Positions 41,963 to 50,651 of a stretch of 64,000 bases of DNA are shown in pieces (the first letter of the stretch is position 1; each line of letters opens with the position of its first letter). The DNA is from Streptomyces sp. NBC_00162 (GTDB lineage Bacteria; Actinomycetota; Actinomycetes; Streptomycetales; Streptomycetaceae): contig NZ_CP102509.1 in assembly GCF_024611995.1 (NCBI RefSeq), forward strand, positions 7,750,001 to 7,814,000. Direction: 5' to 3'. Below the pieces are notes generated by a model. It was not told where the DNA came from, searched no databases, and saw only the letters and a program-made list of their open reading frames with translations. A program made the position numbers and the translations under genes.

Positions 41963-43561
41963 TCACAGCAGGGCCAGCAGCGCCGCCCGGTCGGTCTTGC
42001 CGTTGGCGGTGACGGGCAGGGCGGGAACCGACCTGACCTCCTGCGGAACCATGTACGCCGGCAGGGTGTCGGCGCAGAAGGCGCGCACCCGAGCGGCGTC
42101 CGGGGCGGCCTCGGCTCCCGTTCCCGGCTCCGGTACGACGAACGCGCACAGCACGGTTCCCTCGGCGCCGCGCTCCTCGGCGAACACCGCCGCCGCGGCC
42201 GTCCCGGGGAGCTCCAGCAGGCGGCGTTCCACCTCACCGAGCTCCACCCGGTTGCCGCGGATCTGCACCTGCGAGTCGGTCCGCCCCTTCAGCCGGAAGG
42301 CGCCGCTCGGGTCGCGGTAGGCGAGGTCCCCGGTGCGCAGCAGCGCCTGCCCGGACCGCGGCTCCAGCGGATCGGGCGCCAGCGCCGCGCTGGTGGCCCG
42401 CGGGTCGTCCCAGTACCCCGAGAAGAGCGCGGGGGTCCGCAGCAGGATCTCCCCGGTGACGTACGGCTCGTCGACGACCCGGCCGGCCGCGTCGACCAGC
42501 AGCATCTCCGCGCCGGGGTGGGCGACGCCGATGGACAGGTCCGTCTCGTCCGCGGGCAGCGGCCGGGGGACCTCGGCGAAGGAGGCGGCCATGGACTCGG
42601 TGCTGCCGTAGCAGTTGACGATCCGCAGGTCGGGCCGGATCTCCTGGATGCGGCGCAGCTGGGGCAGGGGGAACTTCTCGCCGCAGAACAGGATCGTGCG
42701 CAGCGAGCCGAGTGCGACGAGCCGGCCGGCGTCCCGGCGCAGCACGGAAGTCCAGAGCGACGGCACCCCGTTGACCTGGGTGACGCCCGCCTCGCGCAGC
42801 GCGGACAGGAAGCGCCGGGGCCAGCGCACCACCTCGGGCTTGAGCGGTACCACGGCGGCGCCGGCGCCCAGGGCCATGCCGAAGTTCAGCAGCGAGAAGT
42901 CGAACTGCAGGGGCGAGGTGGAGGCCACCCGGTCGTGCTCGGTGACCAGCCCGGCAGCCAGCATGCCGCGGTAGAACGCCACGACCGCGCGGTGGCTCAT
43001 CACCACGCCCTTGGGCCGTCCCGTGGTGCCCGAGGTGAAGATGATGTACGCCGGGTCGGTGACCGACCGCTCGGTGCGTCGCCGCGCCCGGGGCGCGGGC
43101 GCCCGTTCGGCGCTCACCCCGTCCGCGGTGAAGGTGGCGGTGCCGGTACCCGTGCCGGCGGGCAGTTCCGTGGCCGGGGTCCCGGCGTCCCGCAGGTGCA
43201 GTGTCGGATCCGTCGCGGCGACGATCGACAGCAGCCGATCCCGCGGGGTCTGCGGGCTGACCGGGACGAACGCGGCGCCCAGCGTGGAGCAGGCCAGCAG
43301 CGCGGCGAGGGCCGCGGCGGAGGCGTCCGCCTCCAGTACGACGCGGTCGCCGACGCCGACCCCCAGCGCGGCCAGCCCGTCGGCGAGGACGCGCACCGCC
43401 GTGGCCAGTTCTCGATGGGTGGTCTCCAGCGTTCCGCTATCGGACGGCTCGATGACGGCCGGCCGGTCGGGAAACGTCGCGGCGGCCGCCAGCAGGAATT
43501 CGTGGAGGAATTCCGCAGGTGACGTGCCATAAGGCGGGGACAGTCGGTCGCCGTGGTTCAT
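41963..43561 (-). CDS. Stand-alone adenylation enzyme (NRPS-type AMP-binding)
   Basis: 532 residues with GGGAGACC ahead of the ATG at 43561. The ANL core motifs are in order: YIIFTSGTTGRPKG (172-184, A3), NCYGSTES (316-323, A5), TGDLAYRDPSG (A7), KGRTDSQVQIRGNRVELGEVE (A8) and NGKTDR with catalytic Lys near 522 (A10). It activates a carboxylic acid with ATP and loads it on a carrier protein. The pocket region SPLQFDFSLLNFGMA differs from common alpha-amino acid codes. No carrier domain is fused, so it must use a separate one, such as the proteins at 54047 or 55258. It is divergent from the condensation-domain gene. Confidence 0.9.
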   Translation of the reverse strand: MNHGDRLSPPYGTSPAEFLHEFLLAAAATFPDRPAVIEPSDSGTLETTHRELATAVRVLADGLAALGVGVGDRVVLEADASAAALAALLACSTLGAAFVPVSPQTPRDRLLSIVAATDPTLHLRDAGTPATELPAGTGTGTATFTADGVSAERAPAPRARRRTERSVTDPAYIIFTSGTTGRPKGVVMSHRAVVAFYRGMLAAGLVTEHDRVASTSPLQFDFSLLNFGMALGAGAAVVPLKPEVVRWPRRFLSALREAGVTQVNGVPSLWTSVLRRDAGRLVALGSLRTILFCGEKFPLPQLRRIQEIRPDLRIVNCYGSTESMAASFAEVPRPLPADETDLSIGVAHPGAEMLLVDAAGRVVDEPYVTGEILLRTPALFSGYWDDPRATSAALAPDPLEPRSGQALLRTGDLAYRDPSGAFRLKGRTDSQVQIRGNRVELGEVERRLLELPGTAAAAVFAEERGAEGTVLCAFVVPEPGTGAEAAPDAARVRAFCADTLPAYMVPQEVRSVPALPVTANGKTDRAALLALL

Positions 43562-43795
43562 GCGGGTCTCCCATTCATCCTCACAGTGCGTCAATTGCCG
43601 CACTGGACATGCTTCAACAGGTTGTGTAATCGTCTATCCGGCAGCGGAAAAAACTTTCCGCCATGCAGAATTATCGATGCCCTTTCGAGGATCGCCGGAG
43701 CATCGCTCGATAAACGCTCGACGGGAACTCGAAAAACGCTAGAGAGCCACTGGAAAACCTCTCGAATAACACCGGAATTGGAGGTCGGTCCCCAA
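43562..43795. promoter_or_regulatory. Divergent promoter region of the biosynthetic cluster
   Basis: This 234-bp stretch between the two divergent biosynthetic genes is the least GC-rich part of the cluster and must carry promoters in both directions. Its right half consists of an 11-bp phased array (43673-43782), described separately, ending at the AATTGGAGGT ribosome site of the condensation gene. A run GGAAAAAACTTTCC at 43645-43658 is a short palindrome. Confidence 0.6.
43673..43782. repeat. Ten consecutive 11-bp units with invariant GA (SARP-like array)
   Basis: Cut in steps of 11 from 43673, the units start ATCGA, TTCGA, CCGGA, CTCGA, CTCGA, CTCGA, CTAGA, CTGGA, CTCGA, CCGGA. G and A at positions 4-5 are kept in all ten and C at position 1 in eight. 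The best matches are CTCGATAAACG (43706), CTCGAAAAACG (43728) and CTCGAATAACA (43761). Streptomyces SARP activators bind TCGA-type heptamers repeated at 11-bp steps. The array lies directly before the condensation gene. Confidence 0.65.
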
Positions 43796-45076
43796 ATGTT
43801 TCAGGCCATTCCGCTTTCGCTGGGCCAGCTGTCGGTCTGGCACGACATCCGGGATCTGCCCCCGGCCAGACGCCACGAGCCCAACAACGCGGCCGTGTGG
43901 ACCCTCCCCGCGGACACCGGCGTACGCCAAGTGCACGGCGCGCTGGGTGCGTTGGCCCGCAGGCACCCCTCGCTGCGCACCCGATACGACCTGACCGACC
44001 CCGACGCGCCGCGCCAGCTGCCGGCGGACGAGGCCGCCACCGTCGCACTCGACCGGATCGAGGCCGACCCGGGCGATGCCCACACCGTCGCCGCCGAACT
44101 GGCCTCCCGCCCCTTCGACCTCGGCTCCGAACACGGCTGGCGGGCACGCCTGCTGACCCACGGGGACACCGCCCGCACGCTGGTCTTCGTCAAGCACCAC
44201 ATCGTCGCCGACGCCTGGGCGCAGGAGCTGCTCCGCGTCCAGCTGTCCCAGGCCCTCGCCGGCGCCGCTCCCACTCCCGCGGCCGGGGCCCCGGCGCCGG
44301 GCCCGGCCGAGCTCGCCGCCGAGCAGTTCTCCGAGGCCGGGCTCAGCCGGCAGGCCGCGGCCCTGCGGCACTGGGAGCGGCTGCACTCCGACACGCCCCG
44401 CACCGCCCTCCCGCACCGGCCCGACGATCGCGGCACCGCCGTGCAGGCCACCCTCCGCTCGGCCCCCGCCCTGTCCGCCGCCCGCGTCCTCGCCGACCGC
44501 GCCGGTGTCTCCGTGGCCTGCGTCGTCCTCGCCGCGTACGCCCGCTCCGTGGCCCGGCTGTGCGCCGACGGCCAGGCCGAACCAGAGGCCCTGCACGTCC
44601 AGTTGATGAGCTCCAACCGGTTCACCCCCCGCTGGAAGGGCCTGGTCACCTCCATGAACCAGTGGGCGCCCGCCCTCCTCCCGCTGCCGCCCGCCACCAA
44701 CCTCGTCGGCCTCGCCCGCGCCGCCCACTGGAGCAGCCTCACCGCGTTCCGGCACGGCATGCACGACGTCACCGCCGTGGCCCGGCTCCGTGACCGGGCC
44801 GCCGCCCCCGAACCCACCTGCGCCTACAACTTCGTAGCCCTGCCCGACGGTGCTCCCGCCGCCGTCACCACCGCGCCCGACCCCGGCGACCAGAGCCCCA
44901 CCCTCCGCTGGGAGACCCCGTTCACCACCATCGGACCGCGCTGCTACGCCCGCGCCGACGACATCGGCGGCGTGCTCAGCGTCCGGCTCACCGTCCGCGA
45001 CCTCGGCCGTGACCAGGCCGCTGCCCTCCTGTGGGACCTGCACGCACGGCTGCTCGCCGAAGGGAAGACGGCATGA
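43796..45076 (+). CDS. Stand-alone NRPS condensation-domain protein
   Basis: 426 residues, the size of a single condensation domain, with GGAGGT upstream of the ATG at 43796. The active-site motif is HHIVADA (H134-A140), so the second His and the Asp of HHxxxD are kept while the following Gly is Ala. Late blocks NRFTPRWKGLVTSMNQWAP and CAYNFVALPDG correspond to the floor-loop/bridge regions. It should join two carrier-bound or free substrates through an amide (or ester) bond. It opens the plus-strand operon and overlaps the exporter gene by 4 bp. Confidence 0.88.
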   Translation: MFQAIPLSLGQLSVWHDIRDLPPARRHEPNNAAVWTLPADTGVRQVHGALGALARRHPSLRTRYDLTDPDAPRQLPADEAATVALDRIEADPGDAHTVAAELASRPFDLGSEHGWRARLLTHGDTARTLVFVKHHIVADAWAQELLRVQLSQALAGAAPTPAAGAPAPGPAELAAEQFSEAGLSRQAAALRHWERLHSDTPRTALPHRPDDRGTAVQATLRSAPALSAARVLADRAGVSVACVVLAAYARSVARLCADGQAEPEALHVQLMSSNRFTPRWKGLVTSMNQWAPALLPLPPATNLVGLARAAHWSSLTAFRHGMHDVTAVARLRDRAAAPEPTCAYNFVALPDGAPAAVTTAPDPGDQSPTLRWETPFTTIGPRCYARADDIGGVLSVRLTVRDLGRDQAAALLWDLHARLLAEGKTA

Positions 45077-46368
45077 CCGCGCCGACCGCACCCGTACCCG
45101 CCCCTGCCCCCGCCCCGGCCGCTCCGCGACCGAGCCTGTGGCGCAACGCCGACTTCCTCAAACTGTGGACCGGCCAGACCGTGTCCCTGTGCGGCACCTA
45201 CGTCACCCAGCTCGCGCTGCCGTTCGTCGCGCTCACCGTGTTCGACGCCTCGCCCGCGCAGGTCGGCACCCTGACCGCCGTGCAGTTCCTGCCCGTCCTG
45301 CTGCTCACCGTGTTCGTGGGCCGCTGGGTGGACCGCCGCAGGCGCAGGCCGCTGCTCGTCGGCGCCGACCTGGTCCGCGCCGTCGCCCTCGCCGCGGTGC
45401 CGCTCGCCTGGTGGGCCGACGGACTCAGCCTCGGCCTGCTCTACACGGTGGCGCTCGCCGTGGGCTGCTGCAACGCCCTCTTCGACGTCGCCTACCTCTC
45501 GTACCTGCCGAGCCTGGTCGACCGCCGGGACCTGGTCGCCGCCAACAGCAAACTCCAGGGCAGCTACGCGCTCGCCCAGGTGGGCGGCCCCGGACTCGGC
45601 GGCCTGCTCATCCGCCTCGCCGGCGCCCCCGTCGCGCTGCTGATCGACGTGGCCTCGTACCTGGTGTCCGCGGTGACCCTGCTCCTGATCCGCACCCGCG
45701 AGGACGCCCCGCCCCCCTCCCGCCCCGACGAGGACGGCGGACTGTGGCACCAGCTCGGCGCCGGATTCACCTTCATCCTCCGCGAACCGGCCCTGCGCCT
45801 GCTCACCTTCAAGGGCGCCTGGTTCAACCTGTGCGAACAGGCCCTGCTCACCGTCTTCCTGGTGTACGCCGTACGGGAACTCGGCCTCGGCGCCGGGGCC
45901 CTGGGCACCTGCATCGGCCTCGGCAGCCTCGGCGCCGTGCTCGGCACCGTCCTCGCCCGCCGCGCCGGGCGGGCCCTCGGCGTCGCACGCGTCCTGGTCG
46001 GCTCCATGGCCTGCGGCTGCGCCGCCCCCGCGGTCATCCTCCTGCCGGACGGCAGCGACCTGGGCTCCCTCGCCCTGATCACGGGCGCGTTCGCGGTGTT
46101 CAGCATCGGATTCACCGTCTTCAACGTCTACTTCGTCACCCTGCGCCAGACCGTCACCCCGCCCGACCGCCTGGGACGCGTCACCGCCGCCTACCGCACG
46201 CTGGCCTTCGGAACCTTCCCGCTCGGCGCCTGGGCGGGCGGCGCCCTCGCCGGACAGCTGGGCCTGCACACCGCACTCGTCGTGGTCTGTGCCGCCTTCG
46301 CGGCCGGCTGGCTGCTCTTCGCCGCCTCGTCCCGCGTGCTGAAGCCCCTGACCGTCTCTCTCGACTGA
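45073..46368 (+). CDS. MFS exporter of the cluster (EntS/DHA3-like)
   Basis: 431 residues, start codon overlapping the previous stop (ATGA). Twelve membrane helices with loop motif GRWVDRRRRRPLLVGADL between helices two and three, and a Pro/Ala-rich N-terminus. It is closest in layout to the enterobactin exporter-type DHA3 group, which ship siderophores and small peptides. Its place between the condensation and ligase genes makes export of the cluster product the natural role. After its stop an 11-bp array begins. Confidence 0.88.
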   Translation: MTAPTAPVPAPAPAPAAPRPSLWRNADFLKLWTGQTVSLCGTYVTQLALPFVALTVFDASPAQVGTLTAVQFLPVLLLTVFVGRWVDRRRRRPLLVGADLVRAVALAAVPLAWWADGLSLGLLYTVALAVGCCNALFDVAYLSYLPSLVDRRDLVAANSKLQGSYALAQVGGPGLGGLLIRLAGAPVALLIDVASYLVSAVTLLLIRTREDAPPPSRPDEDGGLWHQLGAGFTFILREPALRLLTFKGAWFNLCEQALLTVFLVYAVRELGLGAGALGTCIGLGSLGAVLGTVLARRAGRALGVARVLVGSMACGCAAPAVILLPDGSDLGSLALITGAFAVFSIGFTVFNVYFVTLRQTVTPPDRLGRVTAAYRTLAFGTFPLGAWAGGALAGQLGLHTALVVVCAAFAAGWLLFAASSRVLKPLTVSLD

Positions 46369-46418
46369 GCACGGACCGAGCACACACCGAGCACACGCCG
46401 AGTACACACCGCGCATCC
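46364..46418. repeat. Five tandem 11-bp units between exporter and ligase genes
   Basis: Units ACTGAGCACGG, ACCGAGCACAC, ACCGAGCACAC, GCCGAGTACAC and ACCGCGCATCC follow each other without a break from 46364, starting inside the last codons of the exporter gene. Units two and three are identical. The step of 11 bp and the CGAG core echo the array at 43673-43782. It ends 39 bp before the ligase start, which has its own GGAGG. Confidence 0.65.
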
Positions 46419-46457
46419 ACAGCCGCCTTGCCGCACCCACCCTCTGGAGGCTCCGCC

Positions 46458-48902
46458 ATGCCTGAACACGTGATCATCATCCACCGGTGGACCGACCGCT
46501 ACGCCGACTACGCCGCCTACATCGACCACACCGCCCACCGCGTCAGCTACCTCACCACCGAGCGCGCCGTCCGCTCGCTCCCCACCGGCCTGGCGGCCGG
46601 GGTGGCCCTGGTGGACAGCACCGAGAACGTGCCGGCGGTCCTCATCCGGGTCGCCGAGCTCGTGGCCCGCAGCGGCCCCCCGACCCGGATCGTCGCCCTC
46701 CAGGAGACCGACCTGGACCTCGCCGCCGAACTCCGCGCCGCCCACGGCCTGCCCGGCACGCACCCCGCCGACCTGGAACCGCTGCGCGACAAGCTGGTCA
46801 TGGCGCGCCGGCTGCACGCCGCCGGGCTGCCCGCCCCCGCCACCGAGCCCGCCCCGGACCCGGCGGCCGTCGAGGAGTTCGCCGCCCACCACGGCTGGCC
46901 CGTGCTCGTCAAGCCCCGCCGCGGCACCGCCAGCGCCGCCATCACCCGCCTCGACGACGCCGGGCAGCTCGCCGCGTACCGGCTGCCCGAGGGCACCGAG
47001 ATGATCGTGCAGCCGTGGCAGCCGCACCAGGTGCTGCACGTCGACGGTGTCTACACCGGTTCCTGCCTCGGCGCCTGGCGGGCCTCCCGCTACCTGAACA
47101 CCTGCCTGGAGTTCACCTCCGGAAGCGCGCTCGGCTCCGTCGAGATCGACCACGAGGCGACCCTGGAAGCCGTCGGCGCGCTCACCCTCGCCACCGCCAG
47201 GGCCCTGTTCACCGGACCCTCCGTCTTCCACCTCGAACTCTTCCGCGACGAGCGCGGCGAGCTCTCCGTACTGGAGATGGCCGCCCGCCCCGGCGGCGCC
47301 GAAGTCCCCTTCGTGTGGCGCGAAGTGCACGGCATCGACCTGATGGCCGCCGCCTTCTCCCACCAGACCGGCCTGCCCGACACCTCGGGCACCGCCGTCG
47401 ACGACCCCTCACAGGTCGCCGGCTGGCTGCTGGTGCCCCCGTCCGAGGCCACCCCCAGCCGGGTCCGCGCCGTCAGCTCCCACCAGGGCGACGGCCCGTA
47501 CGCCGAGGTCCTCCCGGCCGTCGGCGCCCTCGTCACCGGCGGCGGGTACGAGCACGCCGGAGCCCGCTTCCGCTTCCGCGGCCACAGCACCGCCGAGGTC
47601 GAGGCCGCCGTACGGCGCACCGCCCGCACCGCCCGGCTCGAGACCACCGCACTCGATCCCGACGCCCCCGCCCGCATCGTCGTCGTCGGCTGCGGCACCC
47701 CGGCCTACCGGTCGTACTCCCTGGACGCCGTCGCAGCCCGCGCCCAGACCGCACTCGTCCAGCCCGCCCCCGCCGACTGGCAGCTCCCGTACGTCCAGGA
47801 CCGCCACCGGACCGCCGACACCTCGGACCCGGCGGCGACCACCGCCGCCGTCGCCTCGCTGCTCGCCGCGCACCCCGGCCCCGCCGGAGTCCTCACCTGG
47901 GACGAGACGCTGCTGCGCACCACCGCCGAGGTGGCGGCCCGGCTCGGCCTGCCGCACATGAGCCCCGACGCCGTGGACCGCTGCCGGGACAAGCTCACCA
48001 CCCGCCGCATCCTGGGCGCCGCAGGCGTCCCGTCCGCCGGGTTCCGCCACGTCCGCACACCGGCCGAGGCCCTGGACGCCGCCGAGGCCCTCGGCTACCC
48101 CGTCGTCGTCAAGCCGCGCGCCCTCGCCGGGTCCATCGGGGTCACGCTCGCCTCCGACACCCGCGAACTCGCCGCCGCCTTCGACCAGGCCGCCGGATCC
48201 TCCTTCCCCGGCATCACCGGACTCGACGGAGTGATCGTCGAGGAGTACCTGACCGGCCCCGAGATCAGCGTGGACTGCGCCGTCCAGGGCGGCCGGGCGG
48301 TGGTGGTGAACGTCGCCCGCAAACGCCTCGGCTTCACCCCCTACTTCGAGGAGGTCGGCCACCTCGTGGCGCCCTGGCGGCACGAGCCCTGGGCCGACGC
48401 CGTCCTGTCCGTGGTCACCGAGGCCCACGCGGCGCTCGGCATCCGCACCGGCCTCACCCACACCGAGCTTCGGCTCACGCCCACCGGACCGCGCGTCGTC
48501 GAGGTCAACGGCCGCCTCGGCGGTGACTTCATCCCGCTGCTCGGCGCCCTCGCCACCGGCGTCGACCTGGTCGCCGCCGCCTGCGACATCGCCCTCGGCC
48601 GCACCCCCGACCTCACCCCGACCCGGGACCGCTGCGCCGAGGTCACCTTCGTCTACCCGCCGCACGACGGGCAGGTCCGCTCCCTCGACCTCAGCGCCGC
48701 CGAAGCCGTGCCCGGCGTCGAACGGGCCGTCGCCCTCGCCGCCCGGGGCACCGAACTCCTCCTGCCGCCGCGCGGCATCGTGCCGCGGCTGGCCGCCCTG
48801 CTGGTCACCGGCGACACCCCCGAGCAGTGCGCCACCGCGTCGGCGCGCGCGGCCCGCGCCGTACGAGCCGACGTCACCCCGCTGGTCACGGCCGCGGGCT
48901 GA
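46458..48902 (+). CDS. Double ATP-grasp ligase
   Basis: 814 residues made of two ATP-grasp units in tandem. Unit one (about 1-400) has ATP-binding WPVLVKPRRGTASAAI and metal-binding VLEMAARPGGAEVPF. Unit two (about 405-810) has YPVVVKPRALAGSIGV and VEVNGRLGGDFIPLL (near 680). Each unit alone resembles carbamoyl-phosphate-synthase-like or L-amino-acid ligases (about 400 residues). Such enzymes form an acylphosphate and couple it with an amine. Fusing two suggests two ligations on one product or that one unit is regulatory. GGAGG precedes the ATG at 46458. Only a 90-bp gap separates it from the carbamoyltransferase gene. Confidence 0.87.
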   Translation: MPEHVIIIHRWTDRYADYAAYIDHTAHRVSYLTTERAVRSLPTGLAAGVALVDSTENVPAVLIRVAELVARSGPPTRIVALQETDLDLAAELRAAHGLPGTHPADLEPLRDKLVMARRLHAAGLPAPATEPAPDPAAVEEFAAHHGWPVLVKPRRGTASAAITRLDDAGQLAAYRLPEGTEMIVQPWQPHQVLHVDGVYTGSCLGAWRASRYLNTCLEFTSGSALGSVEIDHEATLEAVGALTLATARALFTGPSVFHLELFRDERGELSVLEMAARPGGAEVPFVWREVHGIDLMAAAFSHQTGLPDTSGTAVDDPSQVAGWLLVPPSEATPSRVRAVSSHQGDGPYAEVLPAVGALVTGGGYEHAGARFRFRGHSTAEVEAAVRRTARTARLETTALDPDAPARIVVVGCGTPAYRSYSLDAVAARAQTALVQPAPADWQLPYVQDRHRTADTSDPAATTAAVASLLAAHPGPAGVLTWDETLLRTTAEVAARLGLPHMSPDAVDRCRDKLTTRRILGAAGVPSAGFRHVRTPAEALDAAEALGYPVVVKPRALAGSIGVTLASDTRELAAAFDQAAGSSFPGITGLDGVIVEEYLTGPEISVDCAVQGGRAVVVNVARKRLGFTPYFEEVGHLVAPWRHEPWADAVLSVVTEAHAALGIRTGLTHTELRLTPTGPRVVEVNGRLGGDFIPLLGALATGVDLVAAACDIALGRTPDLTPTRDRCAEVTFVYPPHDGQVRSLDLSAAEAVPGVERAVALAARGTELLLPPRGIVPRLAALLVTGDTPEQCATASARAARAVRADVTPLVTAAG

Positions 48903-48992
48903 CACCCCGCGACACCCCGCCGTCTCCCGCCCCGCGACAACCCCGTCCCACCAGACCGCACGACCGTACGCACCCGATGAAAGGCGATCACC

Positions 48993-50651
48993 ATGTGGAC
49001 CCTCGGAGTCAACGCACCTCCCACGGGCTGGCACGACACCGCCGCCTGCCTCGTCAACGGCGAAGGCGAGATCATCGCCTTCAGCGAGGAAGAGCGCATC
49101 AACCGCCACCGCCACTCGCTGTACCGCAAGCCCGTCAGCGCCGCCCGCCTCTGCCTCGACCGGGCCGGCATCAGCCCCGCCGACATCGACGTCGTCGCCC
49201 TCGGCTGGGACGTCGACCAGCTCTACCCCGGCCGCTTCACCAGCGACGCCGACTTCCTCGCGTACGCCGTCGGACTCGACTTCGGCAGCGATCTCCCCGA
49301 GGTCGTCCGCGTCCCGCACCACGCCGCGCACGCCGCCTCCGCCTTCTACGCCTCACCGTTCCGCAAGGCCGGCGTCCTTGTCATCGACGGCCACGGCGAG
49401 AACGAGTCCTCCAGCATCTGGACCTTCGAGGACGGCAAGGAGCCCCGCCAGGAACGCTCCTGGGGCCGCACGGCCTCCCTCGGCTACGCCTACGACGCCG
49501 CCTCCACCTGGCTCGGCTTCTCCTTCCTCAACGCCGGCAAGACCATGGGCCTCGCCGCCTACGGCCGAGCCGCCGGGCTGGCGGCCGAGCAGCTCGTCGA
49601 CATCCGGGACGAGGACTTCCGGCTCGCCATAGCCCCGCTGACCGAGGCGACCGGACGGGCCACCGCCGAGGACATCAAGCGGCAGTACGAGGCGCAGGTC
49701 GCCGCCTGGCGCGACCGCTACACCCGCATCGTCGGCGCCGACCGCCCGCAGGCGGACGAGGAGAACCTCCCCGACGACCCCAAGGCCGTGACCGTGGCCT
49801 GGACCGCGCAGCGCATCATCGAGGAGACCGTCACCCACCTCAGCGCCCTCACCCGCAAGATCGCCGGCGTGGACGAGCTCTGCCTGGCCGGCGGCGTCGC
49901 CCTCAACTGCTCCACCAACGGCACCCTGCCCGGCCCCCTGTACGTCCCGCCCGTGCCGCACGACGCGGGCGTCGCCCTCGGCGCCGCCTGGGCCGTCAGC
50001 CCGCCCAAGCAGCACACCCGTTCCCTCAGCCCGTACCTGGGCAGCGACATCGGCAGCGCGGCCGGCCTGGACACCAGCGGCCTGCACCGCACCGACCTCG
50101 ACGTCGACGAGGTCACCCGGCTGCTGCTGGACGGCCGGGTCGGAGCAGTCGCCCAGGGCCGCGCCGAGGTCGGGCCCCGCGCCCTGTGCCACCGCTCCAT
50201 CATCGCCTTCCCCAACACCGCCGAGGTCAACACCCGGGTCAACACGGTCAAGAACCGCGAGCAGTGGCGCCCCTTCGCCGGCGTCACCCGCCCCGGCTAC
50301 AGCGCCAGGCTGTGGGAGCAGCAGGAGCACCTCAGCCGCTACATGCTCGGCGCGGCCAAGGCCACCGACCTGGGCCGCCAGGTCGCCCCCGGCGTCGTCC
50401 ACGTCGACGGCACCACCCGCCCGCAGGTGCTGCGCGGCGACGACGCCCCGCTCGTCGGCGCCGTCCTCGACACCCTCGAACGCCAGGGCGTGCCGCCGGT
50501 CCTGCTGAACACCTCCTTCAACGACAAGGGCGAGCCGATCGTCGACACCGCGGTCCACGCACTGGGCGCCTTCCGCGCGATGCAGCTGGACTTCCTCGTC
50601 CTCGACGACGCCCTCTACACGAAGGAGACCGGCCAGGGGGCTGCACGGTGA
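48993..50651 (+). CDS. O/N-carbamoyltransferase, NodU/CmcH family
   Basis: 552 residues. The N-terminal Kae1-like domain shows GVNAPPTGWHDTAACLV, FSEEERINRHRH, the metal/His motif VPHHAAHAASAFYAS (from about residue 107) and LAGGVALNCSTNG. The C-terminal domain has GRAEVGPRALCHRSI and LNTSFNDKGEPIVDT, the usual closing signature. Family members make carbamoyl-adenylate from carbamoyl phosphate and ATP, then carbamoylate a hydroxyl or, rarely, an amine of a natural product. A GTGA overlap couples it to the radical SAM gene. Confidence 0.92.
   Translation: MWTLGVNAPPTGWHDTAACLVNGEGEIIAFSEEERINRHRHSLYRKPVSAARLCLDRAGISPADIDVVALGWDVDQLYPGRFTSDADFLAYAVGLDFGSDLPEVVRVPHHAAHAASAFYASPFRKAGVLVIDGHGENESSSIWTFEDGKEPRQERSWGRTASLGYAYDAASTWLGFSFLNAGKTMGLAAYGRAAGLAAEQLVDIRDEDFRLAIAPLTEATGRATAEDIKRQYEAQVAAWRDRYTRIVGADRPQADEENLPDDPKAVTVAWTAQRIIEETVTHLSALTRKIAGVDELCLAGGVALNCSTNGTLPGPLYVPPVPHDAGVALGAAWAVSPPKQHTRSLSPYLGSDIGSAAGLDTSGLHRTDLDVDEVTRLLLDGRVGAVAQGRAEVGPRALCHRSIIAFPNTAEVNTRVNTVKNREQWRPFAGVTRPGYSARLWEQQEHLSRYMLGAAKATDLGRQVAPGVVHVDGTTRPQVLRGDDAPLVGAVLDTLERQGVPPVLLNTSFNDKGEPIVDTAVHALGAFRAMQLDFLVLDDALYTKETGQGAAR

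Noticed and set aside
46369..46457. Leader of the double ATP-grasp gene considered as coding.
   Set aside because: The repeats give a low-complexity translation and the good ribosome site is right before 46458.
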